The notes below the pieces were generated by a model, which made no database searches, was not told the DNA's origin, and worked only from the letters and a program-made list of their open reading frames with translations. A DNA stretch of 52,619 nucleotides from Oscillospiraceae bacterium (lineage in GTDB: Bacteria; Bacillota_A; Clostridia; Oscillospirales; Ruminococcaceae). Within the stretch, counting starts at the first letter, position 1, and the number at the start of each line of letters is the position of its first letter. Shown one piece after another: positions 34,967-43,432 of the stretch. The position numbers were made by a program, and so were the translations under genes. Location of the stretch: positions 1 through 52,619 of the forward strand of contig JAFWUX010000154.1 in assembly GCA_017523995.1 (NCBI GenBank), in the 5' to 3' direction.

Positions 34967-35677
34967 TCAGGGACTACCCCAGACAGCAGAACGCACCTCC
35001 GGACAGATACGGCAAAGTGCCGCTGGATGAAACTGAATAACACTGTCAGCGGTTTTATCAGTTTGCCGCATTTTCGGCATCTTTGCGCGAATATGCCCAA
35101 CTCCAAACCGGACAATAGAATAGTGATTATCTACATACACACGCCGGTTCTCACGCGATTTGCGCTGCATCCGGACAATCAGCCCTATATTGACCAGTTC
35201 TCCGATGATCTGCACGACGGATTCACGTTTCATGCCGATCTGAACGGCAATGTCATTGTAGCTGTTCCAACAATCATGCAGCACCGTGCTGAATGACTTG
35301 CAGAGAAAGAGATACACAAGCATCTGCCGCGGCGAGAGCATCCCGAATACACGGCGATCAACAGAAAAATAGCCTTTGTCCGTCTGCTGCATCGTGACAG
35401 CATAGCTGTATGTCCGGCGCTGACCGTTTGCTTTTGTTCTGCGCTCCAGATGCTCGACCAGCCCCTTTTCGCGGAGCCGGTCGATTGTTCCGGATACGGT
35501 AACAGGCGATTTCATGCCGCAGTTTACAGCGATTGTGCGCTGTTTCACGGCAATCACAGTGCAGCCCGTAATTGTGAAACCGTTTCCGGGAAGACTGCAC
35601 AGATACGCATAAACCGCGATTTCCTGTGCGTTCAACCCCAATGCAAAGATGCCGTTGCTCAAACGAAATATGCTCAC
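34967..35677 (-). CDS. winged-helix DNA-binding protein (regulator or replication initiator-like)
   Basis: 236 aa with a GTG start at 35677; GGAGG lies 8 nt upstream and no ATG is available nearby. It seems to hold two related helix-turn-helix units: residues about 15-95 (LNAQEIAVYAYLCSLPGNGF, PVTVSGTIDRLREKGLVEHL) and about 110-190 (LSPRQMLVYLFLCKSF, YNDIAVQIGMKRESVVQIIG, LVNIGLIVRMQRKSRENRRV). This resembles helix-turn-helix proteins common in Clostridia conjugative elements. It could regulate transfer genes or start element replication. It is divergent from the toxin-antitoxin operon. Confidence 0.72.
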   Translation of the reverse strand: MSIFRLSNGIFALGLNAQEIAVYAYLCSLPGNGFTITGCTVIAVKQRTIAVNCGMKSPVTVSGTIDRLREKGLVEHLERRTKANGQRRTYSYAVTMQQTDKGYFSVDRRVFGMLSPRQMLVYLFLCKSFSTVLHDCWNSYNDIAVQIGMKRESVVQIIGELVNIGLIVRMQRKSRENRRVYVDNHYSIVRFGVGHIRAKMPKMRQTDKTADSVIQFHPAALCRICPEVRSAVWGSP

Positions 35678-35714
35678 TGTGCAATCCTCCCTTCAAAGAA
35701 AATACAATATAGCA

Positions 35715-35757
35715 TTGACAAGCCTCTCAAAATGTGATACAATGTATACACAAATGC
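35715..35757 (+). promoter_or_regulatory. toxin-antitoxin promoter with overlapping inverted repeat
   Basis: TTGACA (35715-35720), 17-nt spacer, TACAAT (35738-35743). An imperfect palindrome TGTGATAC-AAT-GTATACACA covers the -10, fitting the usual autorepression of type II toxin-antitoxin operons by the antitoxin complex. Confidence 0.75.
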
Positions 35758-35777
35758 TTGAAAGGCAGGTGTTCGTT

Positions 35778-36077
35778 ATGACAAAGAACAATACGATTCA
35801 TGTTCGCGTGAATGAAGATGTGAAAGCGAATGCGGAAGAAACGCTCACAATGCTCGGCATGACGCTGTCGGAAGCAATCAACCTGTTTCTCTGTCAGGTA
35901 TCTTTAACAGGCGGTCTGCCGTTTGATGTGCGGCTGCCGATGCCGAAAGAAGTCATTGTACGCAGCAACGCGGAATTAGCAAGCAAACTCGAAGCAGCCG
36001 AAGCCGATGTCCGCAGCGGTGCAGTATCATCCTCCAAAGAAGTGTTCGGAAGGATTCGTGAAAAGAATGGCTTATAA
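35778..36077 (+). CDS. RelB/DinJ family antitoxin
   Basis: 99 aa from ATG at 35778 (MTKNNTIHVRVNEDVKANAE). The N-terminal ribbon-helix-helix region (IHVRVNEDVKANAEETLTML, then GMTLSEAINLFLCQVSLTGG and LPFDV) is the classic RelB/DinJ pattern. This half binds DNA as a dimer; the C-terminal half should wrap the toxin. It overlaps the toxin gene by 11 nt. SD is weak (AGGTG). The module probably stabilises the element in its host. Confidence 0.85.
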   Translation: MTKNNTIHVRVNEDVKANAEETLTMLGMTLSEAINLFLCQVSLTGGLPFDVRLPMPKEVIVRSNAELASKLEAAEADVRSGAVSSSKEVFGRIREKNGL

Positions 36078-36381
36078 AATACAAATCACCGATTCCTTCG
36101 AGAACGATCTAAACATTGTAACTGCGTATATCTCACAGGTGCTTCAAAATCCCGATGCGGCTGCACATCTTGTGGACGAAGCTGAGAAAACCGTCGGTCT
36201 TATTGCAAATTATCCCGGTATGTTTTCGCTCTATCCGGATGAAGAAATTGCTGAAAAAGGCTATCGGAATGCACCGGTTGCAAATTATGATCTGTTCTAT
36301 CGCATCGACGAAGATAACGATACCGTGTATATCCTCAGATTTCTTTACGCCGGACAGGATATAACTTCTATTTTGAAATAA
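36067..36381 (+). CDS. RelE/ParE family toxin
   Basis: 104 aa, ATG at 36067 within the end of the antitoxin gene. MAYKIQITDSFENDLNIVTA, AEKTVGLIANYPGMFSLYPD and YDLFYRIDEDNDTVYILRFL match the RelE/ParE fold, with the YxxFYRID...ILRFxxAxxD end typical of the superfamily. Whether it cuts ribosome-bound mRNA (RelE) or poisons gyrase (ParE) cannot be decided by eye; the C-terminal layout leans to ParE-like members. Translationally coupled to the antitoxin. Confidence 0.82.
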   Translation: MAYKIQITDSFENDLNIVTAYISQVLQNPDAAAHLVDEAEKTVGLIANYPGMFSLYPDEEIAEKGYRNAPVANYDLFYRIDEDNDTVYILRFLYAGQDITSILK

Positions 36382-36384
36382 TCA

Positions 36385-36415
36385 CACAAGGCAGGGTATG
36401 TTCCCTGCCTTTGTG
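36385..36415. terminator. convergent (bidirectional) terminator-like hairpin
   Basis: CACAAGGCAGGG pairs with CCCTGCCTTTGTG across a TATGTT loop, between the stop of the toxin gene and the stop of the convergent coiled-coil gene. T-rich bases within the 3' arm could serve as a short U-tract. Confidence 0.6.
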
Positions 36416-36416
36416 C

Positions 36417-36899
36417 TTATTCTGCGCTCTCCGAATCTTCCGGTACCGGTCTGCTGACCGTCTTTTCATACGCCTCCTGTGCATCAGCCGCAATCTCGCT
36501 TGCATGACTTGCTGCCCCCTGCACAGCTTCCGCCATCTGCTGGACACTCATCGCGTCCATCGCATCACCGACCAGCGCGAGCAATTCCAGCGCACGGTTG
36601 ATCTGCTCTGTTTCAACGGTTGCGCCTTTCGACTGCATTCTGGTAAGTTTCCGCTTGACCTCCTGCGCCTGAATCTCAGCGCAGATCGTTCTTAGGGTTC
36701 GGATATTCTCCTTGTCCTGCTGATTCTCCAGTTGCAGCTGCGTTATCTTTTCCGAACGCTTTTGAATCGCGGTTTCCTTGCGCTGTATTGCAAGACGCGC
36801 ACTGCGCAGGGAATACTTGCGGGCTTCACTGTCTGCTTTACCGGTTTCCTGCTGTGCTTCCTCCACAAATTCTGCTTTTTTCTTCTCTGCCTCATTCAT
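36417..36899 (-). CDS. coiled-coil protein of the transfer operon
   Basis: 160 aa from ATG at 36899 (MNEAEKKKAEFVEEAQQ); GGAGGGAG lies just upstream. The whole protein is helical and charged, with heptad-like runs from about residue 10 to 95 (RLAIQRKETAIQKRSEKITQ, LQLENQQDKENIRTLRTICA) and an Ala-rich acidic tail. No membrane segment or motif. It overlaps the end of the GLUG gene by 8 nt and is the last gene of the conjugation operon. No family recognised. Confidence 0.7.
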   Translation of the reverse strand: MNEAEKKKAEFVEEAQQETGKADSEARKYSLRSARLAIQRKETAIQKRSEKITQLQLENQQDKENIRTLRTICAEIQAQEVKRKLTRMQSKGATVETEQINRALELLALVGDAMDAMSVQQMAEAVQGAASHASEIAADAQEAYEKTVSRPVPEDSESAE

Positions 36900-39030
36900 T
36901 TTCTCCCTCCACAATCGTTTTTGTGAGCAAATCCGCGATTTTCTCCGGATATGCAAGGCTTCCTTGTTCATCACCGAACACGCCGGTTTTCCCGAACATG
37001 AATGTGCCGGTGTAGATCTCCTTCGGGTTGACGGGATTAACCGTATTCCGATTCAGAACCGTCAGAATATTCTCCTGATAGAAAGCATAGCTCGGCGCTT
37101 GCCGCACTGTATCATCAAAGGATGACCGCGTTTTCTGCCCGATCACCATGAAATCCGCATGAGACACGGAATTGGTAATGAGATGCCCATGCTTTCCGCT
37201 GCCGTCCACGGCGATAATACCGCCGACTGTACCCGCTTTGATACATTCGACACGCTCCGCATCCTTGAATACGCCGCAGGAGAAATCCAGCTCGTTACAA
37301 TAGCAGTTCGAGATCAGCGCACCTTCGGCATCGGTCGTACCTTCTGCCGCAATGCCGCCCGCTGCGGTTTCCGTTTTCAGAATAATGCTCCGTGCAAGAC
37401 AACCCTGAATGCTGCCGCCGTAACAGTTCGGAAGCTCACGCCCCTTTGCGTCATAGGCTCTGGTTCCTGCTGCGCTGCCGACGATTCCGCCCGCGTTGAA
37501 AATGTTTCCCTGCGCTGAATAGTAGTAGACCGAGGAATCCGTGACCGTTGCAGGCTTGCCGGAAATACCGCCGCAATAGAGATAGTAGTCTGTCAGTTCA
37601 TTGAAGATGCCGAAATCCGTGACATAGCAGCCGTCAATCTGCCCGCCGATGCCGGTAATCGCACCGATGCAATGCTCCGCGTGTTTTGTTGGCTCGACAG
37701 GTTCTTCTTCCGGCTCAATGATGTTGCCGTCCTCGTCGTATTCAATCACATCCGGCGGTACGACTTCCATTGTTGTGACCGCAGGCTGTTCTTCATTTGA
37801 TTCCGGCTCCGGTACTTTCACAGTGATAGAGGAATGCGACACCGAACAATGCTCAATCACAGTTTCGCCGGTTTCGTAGACTTTTTCATCCTCTGCGAGA
37901 TAGTGATAATTGTACGCCGTGCAGACCAGAAAACCGTAATCCTTGTATTCGTCGGAAACAATCGCTGAATTGCGGATATTCACATTCCGAATCACCGCGC
38001 CGGAAACTGTTTCAAACAGCGGCGCATCCAGATTCTCAATGAGAAAACCGCCGCCGTCATATTCAAAATACTCGGATTCCGGATCTGCTTTCAGTTCATT
38101 GACCGTGCGAATCGGCGTATGCGATGCCCAGACCGGAAACGAAATATCCGCAGTCTGCTTGAAATATCCCCGCGCTTTTTCCGCGCTCATCAATTCAAGC
38201 TGGTCGAAATAGTCGATGCGGTACGGGTCATCCTTTGTGCCGGAGCCGCCGCCGTACTTCACAAGTACGCGGTACAGCTTGGTATCCTCGGTAAAATCAT
38301 ACGCCTGCCCGCCGTAATACTCGATCTTCTTGCCGTCCGGGTCAGATGTAAAGCCCCATGAATAGCCGGGAACGTGCGTGAAGAAATCCTCTTTGTCAAA
38401 CTCCGGCAGCAGAATATTTGCCTTGCCCTTGCTTACCGCACCCTTGAGCTGCAAATCCTCAACCGGTACAGCAGAATAGCTGCGGTCAATCGTCACGGTA
38501 ATCTGCTCGGCATTGTCTGGTACAGCATCCTGCTTCGGTATAATCAGCCCGTCCTCCGCGACATTGACTGATTCAGCGGGTAAGTCTGTGACTGCTGAGC
38601 CGCGCCCGAAGTTTCTGCCGACCGCAAATGCCATCATCGAAAACATCGCCGCGCCGCCGATGATTGCCGGAATCAGCCATTTCGGGAAACTGCGCTTGCG
38701 AATCACTGCACCGGATTTATCGCGCTTTTCGTTCCGGGCAATCTGCATTTCGCCGGTGCTGACGATCTCTGCCTCTCCTGTTTCGATCAGGCGCTCAAAG
38801 CGTTCATTTTCCAGATTCGCCGTAATATCCTTCTCGGTGCTGTAAACGGAATACTCTGCCACAACGAGTTTTGCGTGTCTGCCCTGCGTAAACAGCCGGT
38901 ATTCGCGGCTTTCCGCGATCAGACGTTTGTCCGGCTGCGGCACTTCGCCGTCAGCGGCATCGAGAATCAGGAACAGCGTTGTTTCGCTGTCCTTGCCCGA
39001 TTCGAGCCGCACTTTACAAAAATACTTCAA
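36892..39030 (-). CDS. membrane-anchored surface protein with GLUG-type repeats
   Basis: 712 aa with a TTG start at 39030 (LKYFCKVRLESGKDS); GGAGG lies 7 nt upstream, and the TTG overlaps the upstream gene's stop (TTGA). Residues 1-115 are cytoplasmic; a membrane helix (WLIPAIIGGAAMFSMMAFAV) follows near 120-145; the large remainder should be outside. The outer part has repeated GGI/GAI-G segments (CIGAITGIGGQIDGCYVTDF, FNAGGIVGSAAGTRAYDA, GGIAAEGTTD, VGGIIAVDG), typical of GLUG motifs in adhesins and of right-handed beta-helix-like folds. An acidic Pro/Glu loop sits near 420-445. Likely role: cell contact during transfer. No sortase motif. Confidence 0.75.
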   Translation of the reverse strand: MKYFCKVRLESGKDSETTLFLILDAADGEVPQPDKRLIAESREYRLFTQGRHAKLVVAEYSVYSTEKDITANLENERFERLIETGEAEIVSTGEMQIARNEKRDKSGAVIRKRSFPKWLIPAIIGGAAMFSMMAFAVGRNFGRGSAVTDLPAESVNVAEDGLIIPKQDAVPDNAEQITVTIDRSYSAVPVEDLQLKGAVSKGKANILLPEFDKEDFFTHVPGYSWGFTSDPDGKKIEYYGGQAYDFTEDTKLYRVLVKYGGGSGTKDDPYRIDYFDQLELMSAEKARGYFKQTADISFPVWASHTPIRTVNELKADPESEYFEYDGGGFLIENLDAPLFETVSGAVIRNVNIRNSAIVSDEYKDYGFLVCTAYNYHYLAEDEKVYETGETVIEHCSVSHSSITVKVPEPESNEEQPAVTTMEVVPPDVIEYDEDGNIIEPEEEPVEPTKHAEHCIGAITGIGGQIDGCYVTDFGIFNELTDYYLYCGGISGKPATVTDSSVYYYSAQGNIFNAGGIVGSAAGTRAYDAKGRELPNCYGGSIQGCLARSIILKTETAAGGIAAEGTTDAEGALISNCYCNELDFSCGVFKDAERVECIKAGTVGGIIAVDGSGKHGHLITNSVSHADFMVIGQKTRSSFDDTVRQAPSYAFYQENILTVLNRNTVNPVNPKEIYTGTFMFGKTGVFGDEQGSLAYPEKIADLLTKTIVEGENE

Positions 39031-39314
39031 TTCAAATCCTCCTTCGCGCGGCGCTTTTCTTGCAGCATCATCACCGTACACAGCCCGCCGCCAGCCCCCA
39101 GCACAATCAGATCAACCGGATAAAACCGCCAGTTTTCGTCTGCTGTCTGTACGGTTTCCGGTTCAGAATCCGTCTGCTCCTTTGTCTGGTATTTGGATAC
39201 CAGATTCACAAGCACGGCAATCGCAGCGAGAACGGCAATCAGGGTAACTGCCTTGTTTTTTGCAAGATACCCGCGCACTTTCTCGGCGCGTTTCTTGTGT
39301 CCTTCCAGCATCAT
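39027..39314 (-). CDS. small two-helix membrane protein of the transfer operon
   Basis: 95 aa from the ATG at 39314 (MMLEGHKKRAEKVRGYLAK); AAGGAG is 4 nt before this ATG and 7 nt before the next, so either Met may be used. Two membrane helices: VTLIAVLAAIAVLVNLV (about 25-42) and PVDLIVLGAGGGLCTVMML (about 65-84), with a short acidic loop between and a basic tail. Its start overlaps the stop of the upstream gene and its stop overlaps the TTG of the GLUG gene, so all three are coupled. No family recognised. Confidence 0.65.
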   Translation of the reverse strand: MMLEGHKKRAEKVRGYLAKNKAVTLIAVLAAIAVLVNLVSKYQTKEQTDSEPETVQTADENWRFYPVDLIVLGAGGGLCTVMMLQEKRRAKEDLN

Positions 39315-40582
39315 GTATCTCCTTCCGGTATCAGGTATTGCTGAATGTTCATCGCAGTCAGCGCAACCCATTGTTTCTCATCCTCAGTGAAATTGAGCAC
39401 CTGCATGACCTGTTCGGCAGTATAGAAGTTAAGACCAAACGAATGCAGCGTGTGCAGATGATCACAGGTATAATACGGTGTCTGCGTGGTCTGCGGCGTA
39501 TTGTTCAGCGTGTTTTCCGCCGTTGTCACTTCGCCGTTGAGCCGCGTTTGCATATTCGCGCCGAGATACTCGTCAATCGACAGCCCCCAGATACCGAAAA
39601 CGGTTGACCAGTTGTTGACTGCCTGCGCATACACTGCGTAGGTATTCTCCACCTGCTGCCATGCGTAGGATTGTCCGGCCGCGGGCGTGTTATTGTAATT
39701 ATTGAGCGCGGAGATATAGTCATTGCATCGCGGCACAACCATCACATTCCAGTCGTTACATCTCGTCACCGCATCGGTATACGCTTGCTGCGCCGCTGCA
39801 TAATCCGGATTCGGCGCTACATGATAATGCACGGAGCAGTTTGCATCCGGACATTCCTGATTCCGGTATTCTGTTTCCGTCACCGCGACCATTTCCGCGA
39901 CAATCGTATCAAATACATCCTGCGTGTATGTGACCGGATACAAAACGCCCTGCGAACCGTGCGTCTGGTTCTCCTGCTTTTCCAGATACACATAGGCGAT
40001 TGCAATCGCTTCCGCTTCGGTCACATCAATCTGCCATGCGTTTTTGAGCTGCGTTTTCCGCGCATCGGTAGCAAGTGAAGTCTGAAATGTCGCAGGCGGT
40101 TCATTTCGTATCAGATACACGGTATCATTGTGCGGCATATCTGCGGTATTGAATATGAGGGCATCAATCTGATCTGTAAACTCGCGTTTTTTCACATTGA
40201 CTGCAGTTTCAAAAAAGTCCTTTGCTTCTGCGATTTCTTCGGGAATATTCTCACCGAGCGCAACCGGCGTAGCATAAGCCTGCTGCTGCGCATTGTTGTC
40301 CTGCGCGGCAACACCGGTCAGAATGATGAGCAGCATCATGAGTAGATACACAACGAAACCGATTCCGAGAATCACCCATGTTGCAGGAGAAATCAGGATT
40401 GCAACCGTATGAACGATCAGATGATGCAGCAGATTGAATGTTGTTTTCGCCGCACGTACGGACTTCCGGGCAGTATCTCGTGCCGTCCGGACAGCCTGTC
40501 TGCCCCTCTTTACGGCATCTACACCGAGCCGGACACTTTCCGCGCCGTGATCGGCAGTATCACTCCGGTTGATCTTCCGCAC
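39311..40582 (-). CDS. transfer-operon membrane protein in VirB1 position, no hydrolase domain seen
   Basis: 423 aa with a GTG start at 40582. The N-terminus (KRGRQAVRTARDTARKSVRA, then helix VILGIGFVVYLLMMLLIILT at about 70-92) is the basic-plus-membrane leader typical of the bifunctional lysozyme/NlpC-P60 proteins that follow VirB4 in Clostridia and Gram-positive elements. The rest, about 100-423, is extracellular, Asn/Gln/Thr-rich and helical, with a few Cys (NQECPDANCSVHYHVAPNPD). I see no lysozyme, CHAP or NlpC/P60 motif. It may be a scaffold that has lost or replaced the wall hydrolase. It overlaps the VirB4 gene end by 23 nt. Confidence 0.65.
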   Translation of the reverse strand: MRKINRSDTADHGAESVRLGVDAVKRGRQAVRTARDTARKSVRAAKTTFNLLHHLIVHTVAILISPATWVILGIGFVVYLLMMLLIILTGVAAQDNNAQQQAYATPVALGENIPEEIAEAKDFFETAVNVKKREFTDQIDALIFNTADMPHNDTVYLIRNEPPATFQTSLATDARKTQLKNAWQIDVTEAEAIAIAYVYLEKQENQTHGSQGVLYPVTYTQDVFDTIVAEMVAVTETEYRNQECPDANCSVHYHVAPNPDYAAAQQAYTDAVTRCNDWNVMVVPRCNDYISALNNYNNTPAAGQSYAWQQVENTYAVYAQAVNNWSTVFGIWGLSIDEYLGANMQTRLNGEVTTAENTLNNTPQTTQTPYYTCDHLHTLHSFGLNFYTAEQVMQVLNFTEDEKQWVALTAMNIQQYLIPEGDT

Positions 40583-43028
40583 GCTGCATCACCTCACCAA
40601 ATTTTGTTGTAGTGAGCCGGTAGATGTCCGTATCGGTCGGGAAGCTGTTGTCGAACGGAATCACGCCGAAATCTCCTGCATAAATCATGCCGTTTCCTGC
40701 GCCGACGCCGTTCAGATAGGTGTCCATTGTTTCTTTCGGGATATGCAGCAGATTTGCAAGCTGCTCGCGGTCAGTTTCATTCTGTCCGAGCATCACGACA
40801 AACTGCGTGTTTGAGATCATTGTTCGTGCCAGTTCCGAGCGCAGCAAATCATCCACATTCTGCGTGATGCCGCAAGGAACGCCGCCCCATTTTCGGGCGC
40901 GTTTATACAGTTCATAGAAGAAGTTTGCAGACTGCTCACTCTTAAAAAGCAAATACATTTCGTCAATCATGATGTGTGTGCGGATGCTGCGGGCGCGGTT
41001 TTTGGCAACACGGTCCCAGATGTTCTCCAGTACAATCATCATAGAAAGAGTCTGCATATTTTTTCCAAGTTCCTTGATGTCGTAGGCGACAATGCGTTTC
41101 TGGATATTTACATTGGTTTCATGCGAAAAGACATTCATCGAGCCGTGAACATAAAGGTGCAAAGTCTGCCGGAGATATGCAGCAGCAGAACTTGTTTCCT
41201 CCGTCGTGTTCTGCTCATACTTTTGCAGTTCCTCGTAATACTCCCGCAGCGTCGGCTTCTTGTGATGCTCGTAGGCGGAGTGCATCACGCTGTCAATGAT
41301 TGTTTTCTGAATCGGGGTAATCTCGCAGTCACCCATGATTGCACTGAAAAATGAAAGCAGGAAATCCAGTTTTGCCTTAACAGGGTTGTATTCCTTATCG
41401 TCTGCATCGGGGTTCTCCGTGATGTCAAGCGGATTGATGTGTGTACCAGAATTTTCGCTCATGTAAATAACTTCGCCGCCGAGCAATTCAACCAGTGCCG
41501 CATACTCGCGCTCAGGGTCTACAATCAGTATCTCGTCATTCTGCGAGAGGTAGATGTAGAGGATCATCAGCTTTGCAAGCATGGATTTACCGGAACCCGG
41601 CATACCGAAAATAAAGGTATTCGGGTTGTTGAGCCTGCTGCGGTCGAACAGGATAATGGAACGGGACAGCTTGTTCTGCCCGAAATAAATACCGCCCTCA
41701 TGCAGCAATTCGCGGGCATTGAACGGCATAAAAATCGCCGTGCTGTCCGTGTCCAGCGTCCGGCGCACCTGGATATTCTGTTCACGGTCAATGCCGCAGG
41801 AATTGCCAATCGGCAGGCAGGAATCGAAAGCCTGCTCCTGCCGCCACGGGGCATCGGATACCTCTATCTGCCGCCCGCGCAGAATAGTGTTGATCTTGTC
41901 GGTTGCGGATTCCAGTTCGTCATAGCTGTCCGCCTGAATCATAAGGATAAACTGCACACGGGTCATCTTCTGATTGTGACTTTGTAACTTTTCGAGCAAT
42001 GCTTTTGCTTCCAGCTTGTCCGTTTCCAAAGCCGTACCTTCAATCGGATCAACAAACGCGCCTTTTGCTGCATTCGCGCTTTTGCGCGTTTTGTCGATTT
42101 CTTCCTGCTTCATGTCAGTCAGCTTGCGCTGCACAAGCCGCAGTGCTTCCGCTTGATCGACGAAGTCGATGTTTTCGGAGATAATCATATTGAGGTTTGT
42201 TTCCAGCAGTTCAGAATAGATGCTGTCGGACACTTCCGCGCCGAGCCGTTTGAAATACAGGCAGCGCGCAAACTTATCGTTGAACATGAAGTAGTTTTTC
42301 TTGAATTCAAAGTAATCCGGGCAGCAAAGCTGTTTTTCCGCTCTCCGTGCAAACTCCGAACGGGAAACCGTGTCGATCTGTTTGTCCACATCGCAGAGAA
42401 TGTCCGTCATCAGCCGGACACGGTCATTCGCCGTCAGCGGAATTGCTTTTGTGCCGAGCAGGGCAAGACTCCGGTTCATGCGCTGCTCAATGTTGTAAAG
42501 GCGGGAATTTGCGGTTTCAAAATCCACAGCGCAGACCGTCACCGTGATGTATTTGCGGCATTGCAGCCCTTTCTGCCCCTCCATGATCTTGCCGCGCATC
42601 ACATCATTAAACTCATGCCGCTGGTGATCGTGACCGTCCTGCCGGTCTTGCAGCAGCAGCCGTCCCTTAAATTCCTCGCAGCTGATACGGCTGTTGACCA
42701 GTGAGATTTGGACGGAAACGCTGCTGTCAAAGTGATTCAGCAGATCGGCAAACTGGCGCAGCTTGTCTTCCTGCTGATCTTCGGTCAGCGCGGTATAGTT
42801 AATGTCCGATACAAGATAGGTTTTGCTGTAAAGGTTCACCGTTTCGCGTCCGACCTTGACATTGCTGCGGTTCAGCATAATGTAATTCGTGACGAAATAC
42901 TCATAGGGGAGCGTCTGAATCACCGTGCGCTTGATCTGCCTGCCGTATTGCTGCTTTTTCGCTTTTGGCTGTTTCACATCTGCACACCGTTCCTTGTCCT
43001 GCTCTCTGGCAGTTTTTTTCTCTTTCAA
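40560..43028 (-). CDS. virB4: VirB4-family conjugation ATPase
   Basis: 822 aa. Walker A FGMPGSGKSML lies near residue 475 and Walker B ILIVDPEREY near 500; MIDEMYLLFKSEQSANFFYE and GITQNVDDLL follow (RecA-like motifs), all in VirB4/TraC order. The N-terminal 400 residues are the usual membrane-complex-binding half, and the first 30 are Lys-rich. The enzyme powers pilus assembly and substrate transfer at the inner face of the membrane. It overlaps the PrgI gene by 4 nt. Full length, no broken motif seen. Confidence 0.93.
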   Translation of the reverse strand: MKEKKTAREQDKERCADVKQPKAKKQQYGRQIKRTVIQTLPYEYFVTNYIMLNRSNVKVGRETVNLYSKTYLVSDINYTALTEDQQEDKLRQFADLLNHFDSSVSVQISLVNSRISCEEFKGRLLLQDRQDGHDHQRHEFNDVMRGKIMEGQKGLQCRKYITVTVCAVDFETANSRLYNIEQRMNRSLALLGTKAIPLTANDRVRLMTDILCDVDKQIDTVSRSEFARRAEKQLCCPDYFEFKKNYFMFNDKFARCLYFKRLGAEVSDSIYSELLETNLNMIISENIDFVDQAEALRLVQRKLTDMKQEEIDKTRKSANAAKGAFVDPIEGTALETDKLEAKALLEKLQSHNQKMTRVQFILMIQADSYDELESATDKINTILRGRQIEVSDAPWRQEQAFDSCLPIGNSCGIDREQNIQVRRTLDTDSTAIFMPFNARELLHEGGIYFGQNKLSRSIILFDRSRLNNPNTFIFGMPGSGKSMLAKLMILYIYLSQNDEILIVDPEREYAALVELLGGEVIYMSENSGTHINPLDITENPDADDKEYNPVKAKLDFLLSFFSAIMGDCEITPIQKTIIDSVMHSAYEHHKKPTLREYYEELQKYEQNTTEETSSAAAYLRQTLHLYVHGSMNVFSHETNVNIQKRIVAYDIKELGKNMQTLSMMIVLENIWDRVAKNRARSIRTHIMIDEMYLLFKSEQSANFFYELYKRARKWGGVPCGITQNVDDLLRSELARTMISNTQFVVMLGQNETDREQLANLLHIPKETMDTYLNGVGAGNGMIYAGDFGVIPFDNSFPTDTDIYRLTTTKFGEVMQRAEDQPE

Positions 43029-43420
43029 TCCGCATCACCTTTCCTTTCGTATTCCCCGTTTGTTATTCTTTGCTGCACGATTTCCTGCTCGACGATTTCC
43101 TCATGAAGCTGCTGAAAAATGCCGTCCGCATCCTCATACACGCGAATCTGCGGACGGAACCACATATTGCAGCACGCCTTCACCAGTTCCTCAAAGCGCA
43201 TCCCCTTGAATGTGAAGAAACCGAACGCGAAAAACGGCATCGCCGCGACAATCACAAACCACGGCAGTATATCTGCGGAGATGCGCCCGTGACCGAGCAC
43301 GCCAATCGGTACACCGACCAGAATTGCCCCTGCAATGGAGAAAAACTGCCGCACAGATAGTCCGAAAATGAGCTTTGACTTGTACTCCTGAATCTCCGCA
43401 GGAATCTTCATAGATAACAT
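43025..43420 (-). CDS. PrgI family protein (VirB3-like)
   Basis: 131 aa. MKIPAEIQEYKSKLIFGLSV, then RQFFSIAGAILVGVPIG and ILPWFVIVAAMPFFAFGFF (two membrane helices), then FKGMRFEELVKACCNMWFRP: the standard PrgI layout. The protein sits at the T4SS inner-membrane platform and in some systems is fused to VirB4. GGGGGG lies 6 nt before the ATG at 43420. The acidic tail and position directly before virB4 are typical. Confidence 0.88.
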   Translation of the reverse strand: MLSMKIPAEIQEYKSKLIFGLSVRQFFSIAGAILVGVPIGVLGHGRISADILPWFVIVAAMPFFAFGFFTFKGMRFEELVKACCNMWFRPQIRVYEDADGIFQQLHEEIVEQEIVQQRITNGEYERKGDAD

Positions 43421-43432
43421 GGCGCACCCCCC

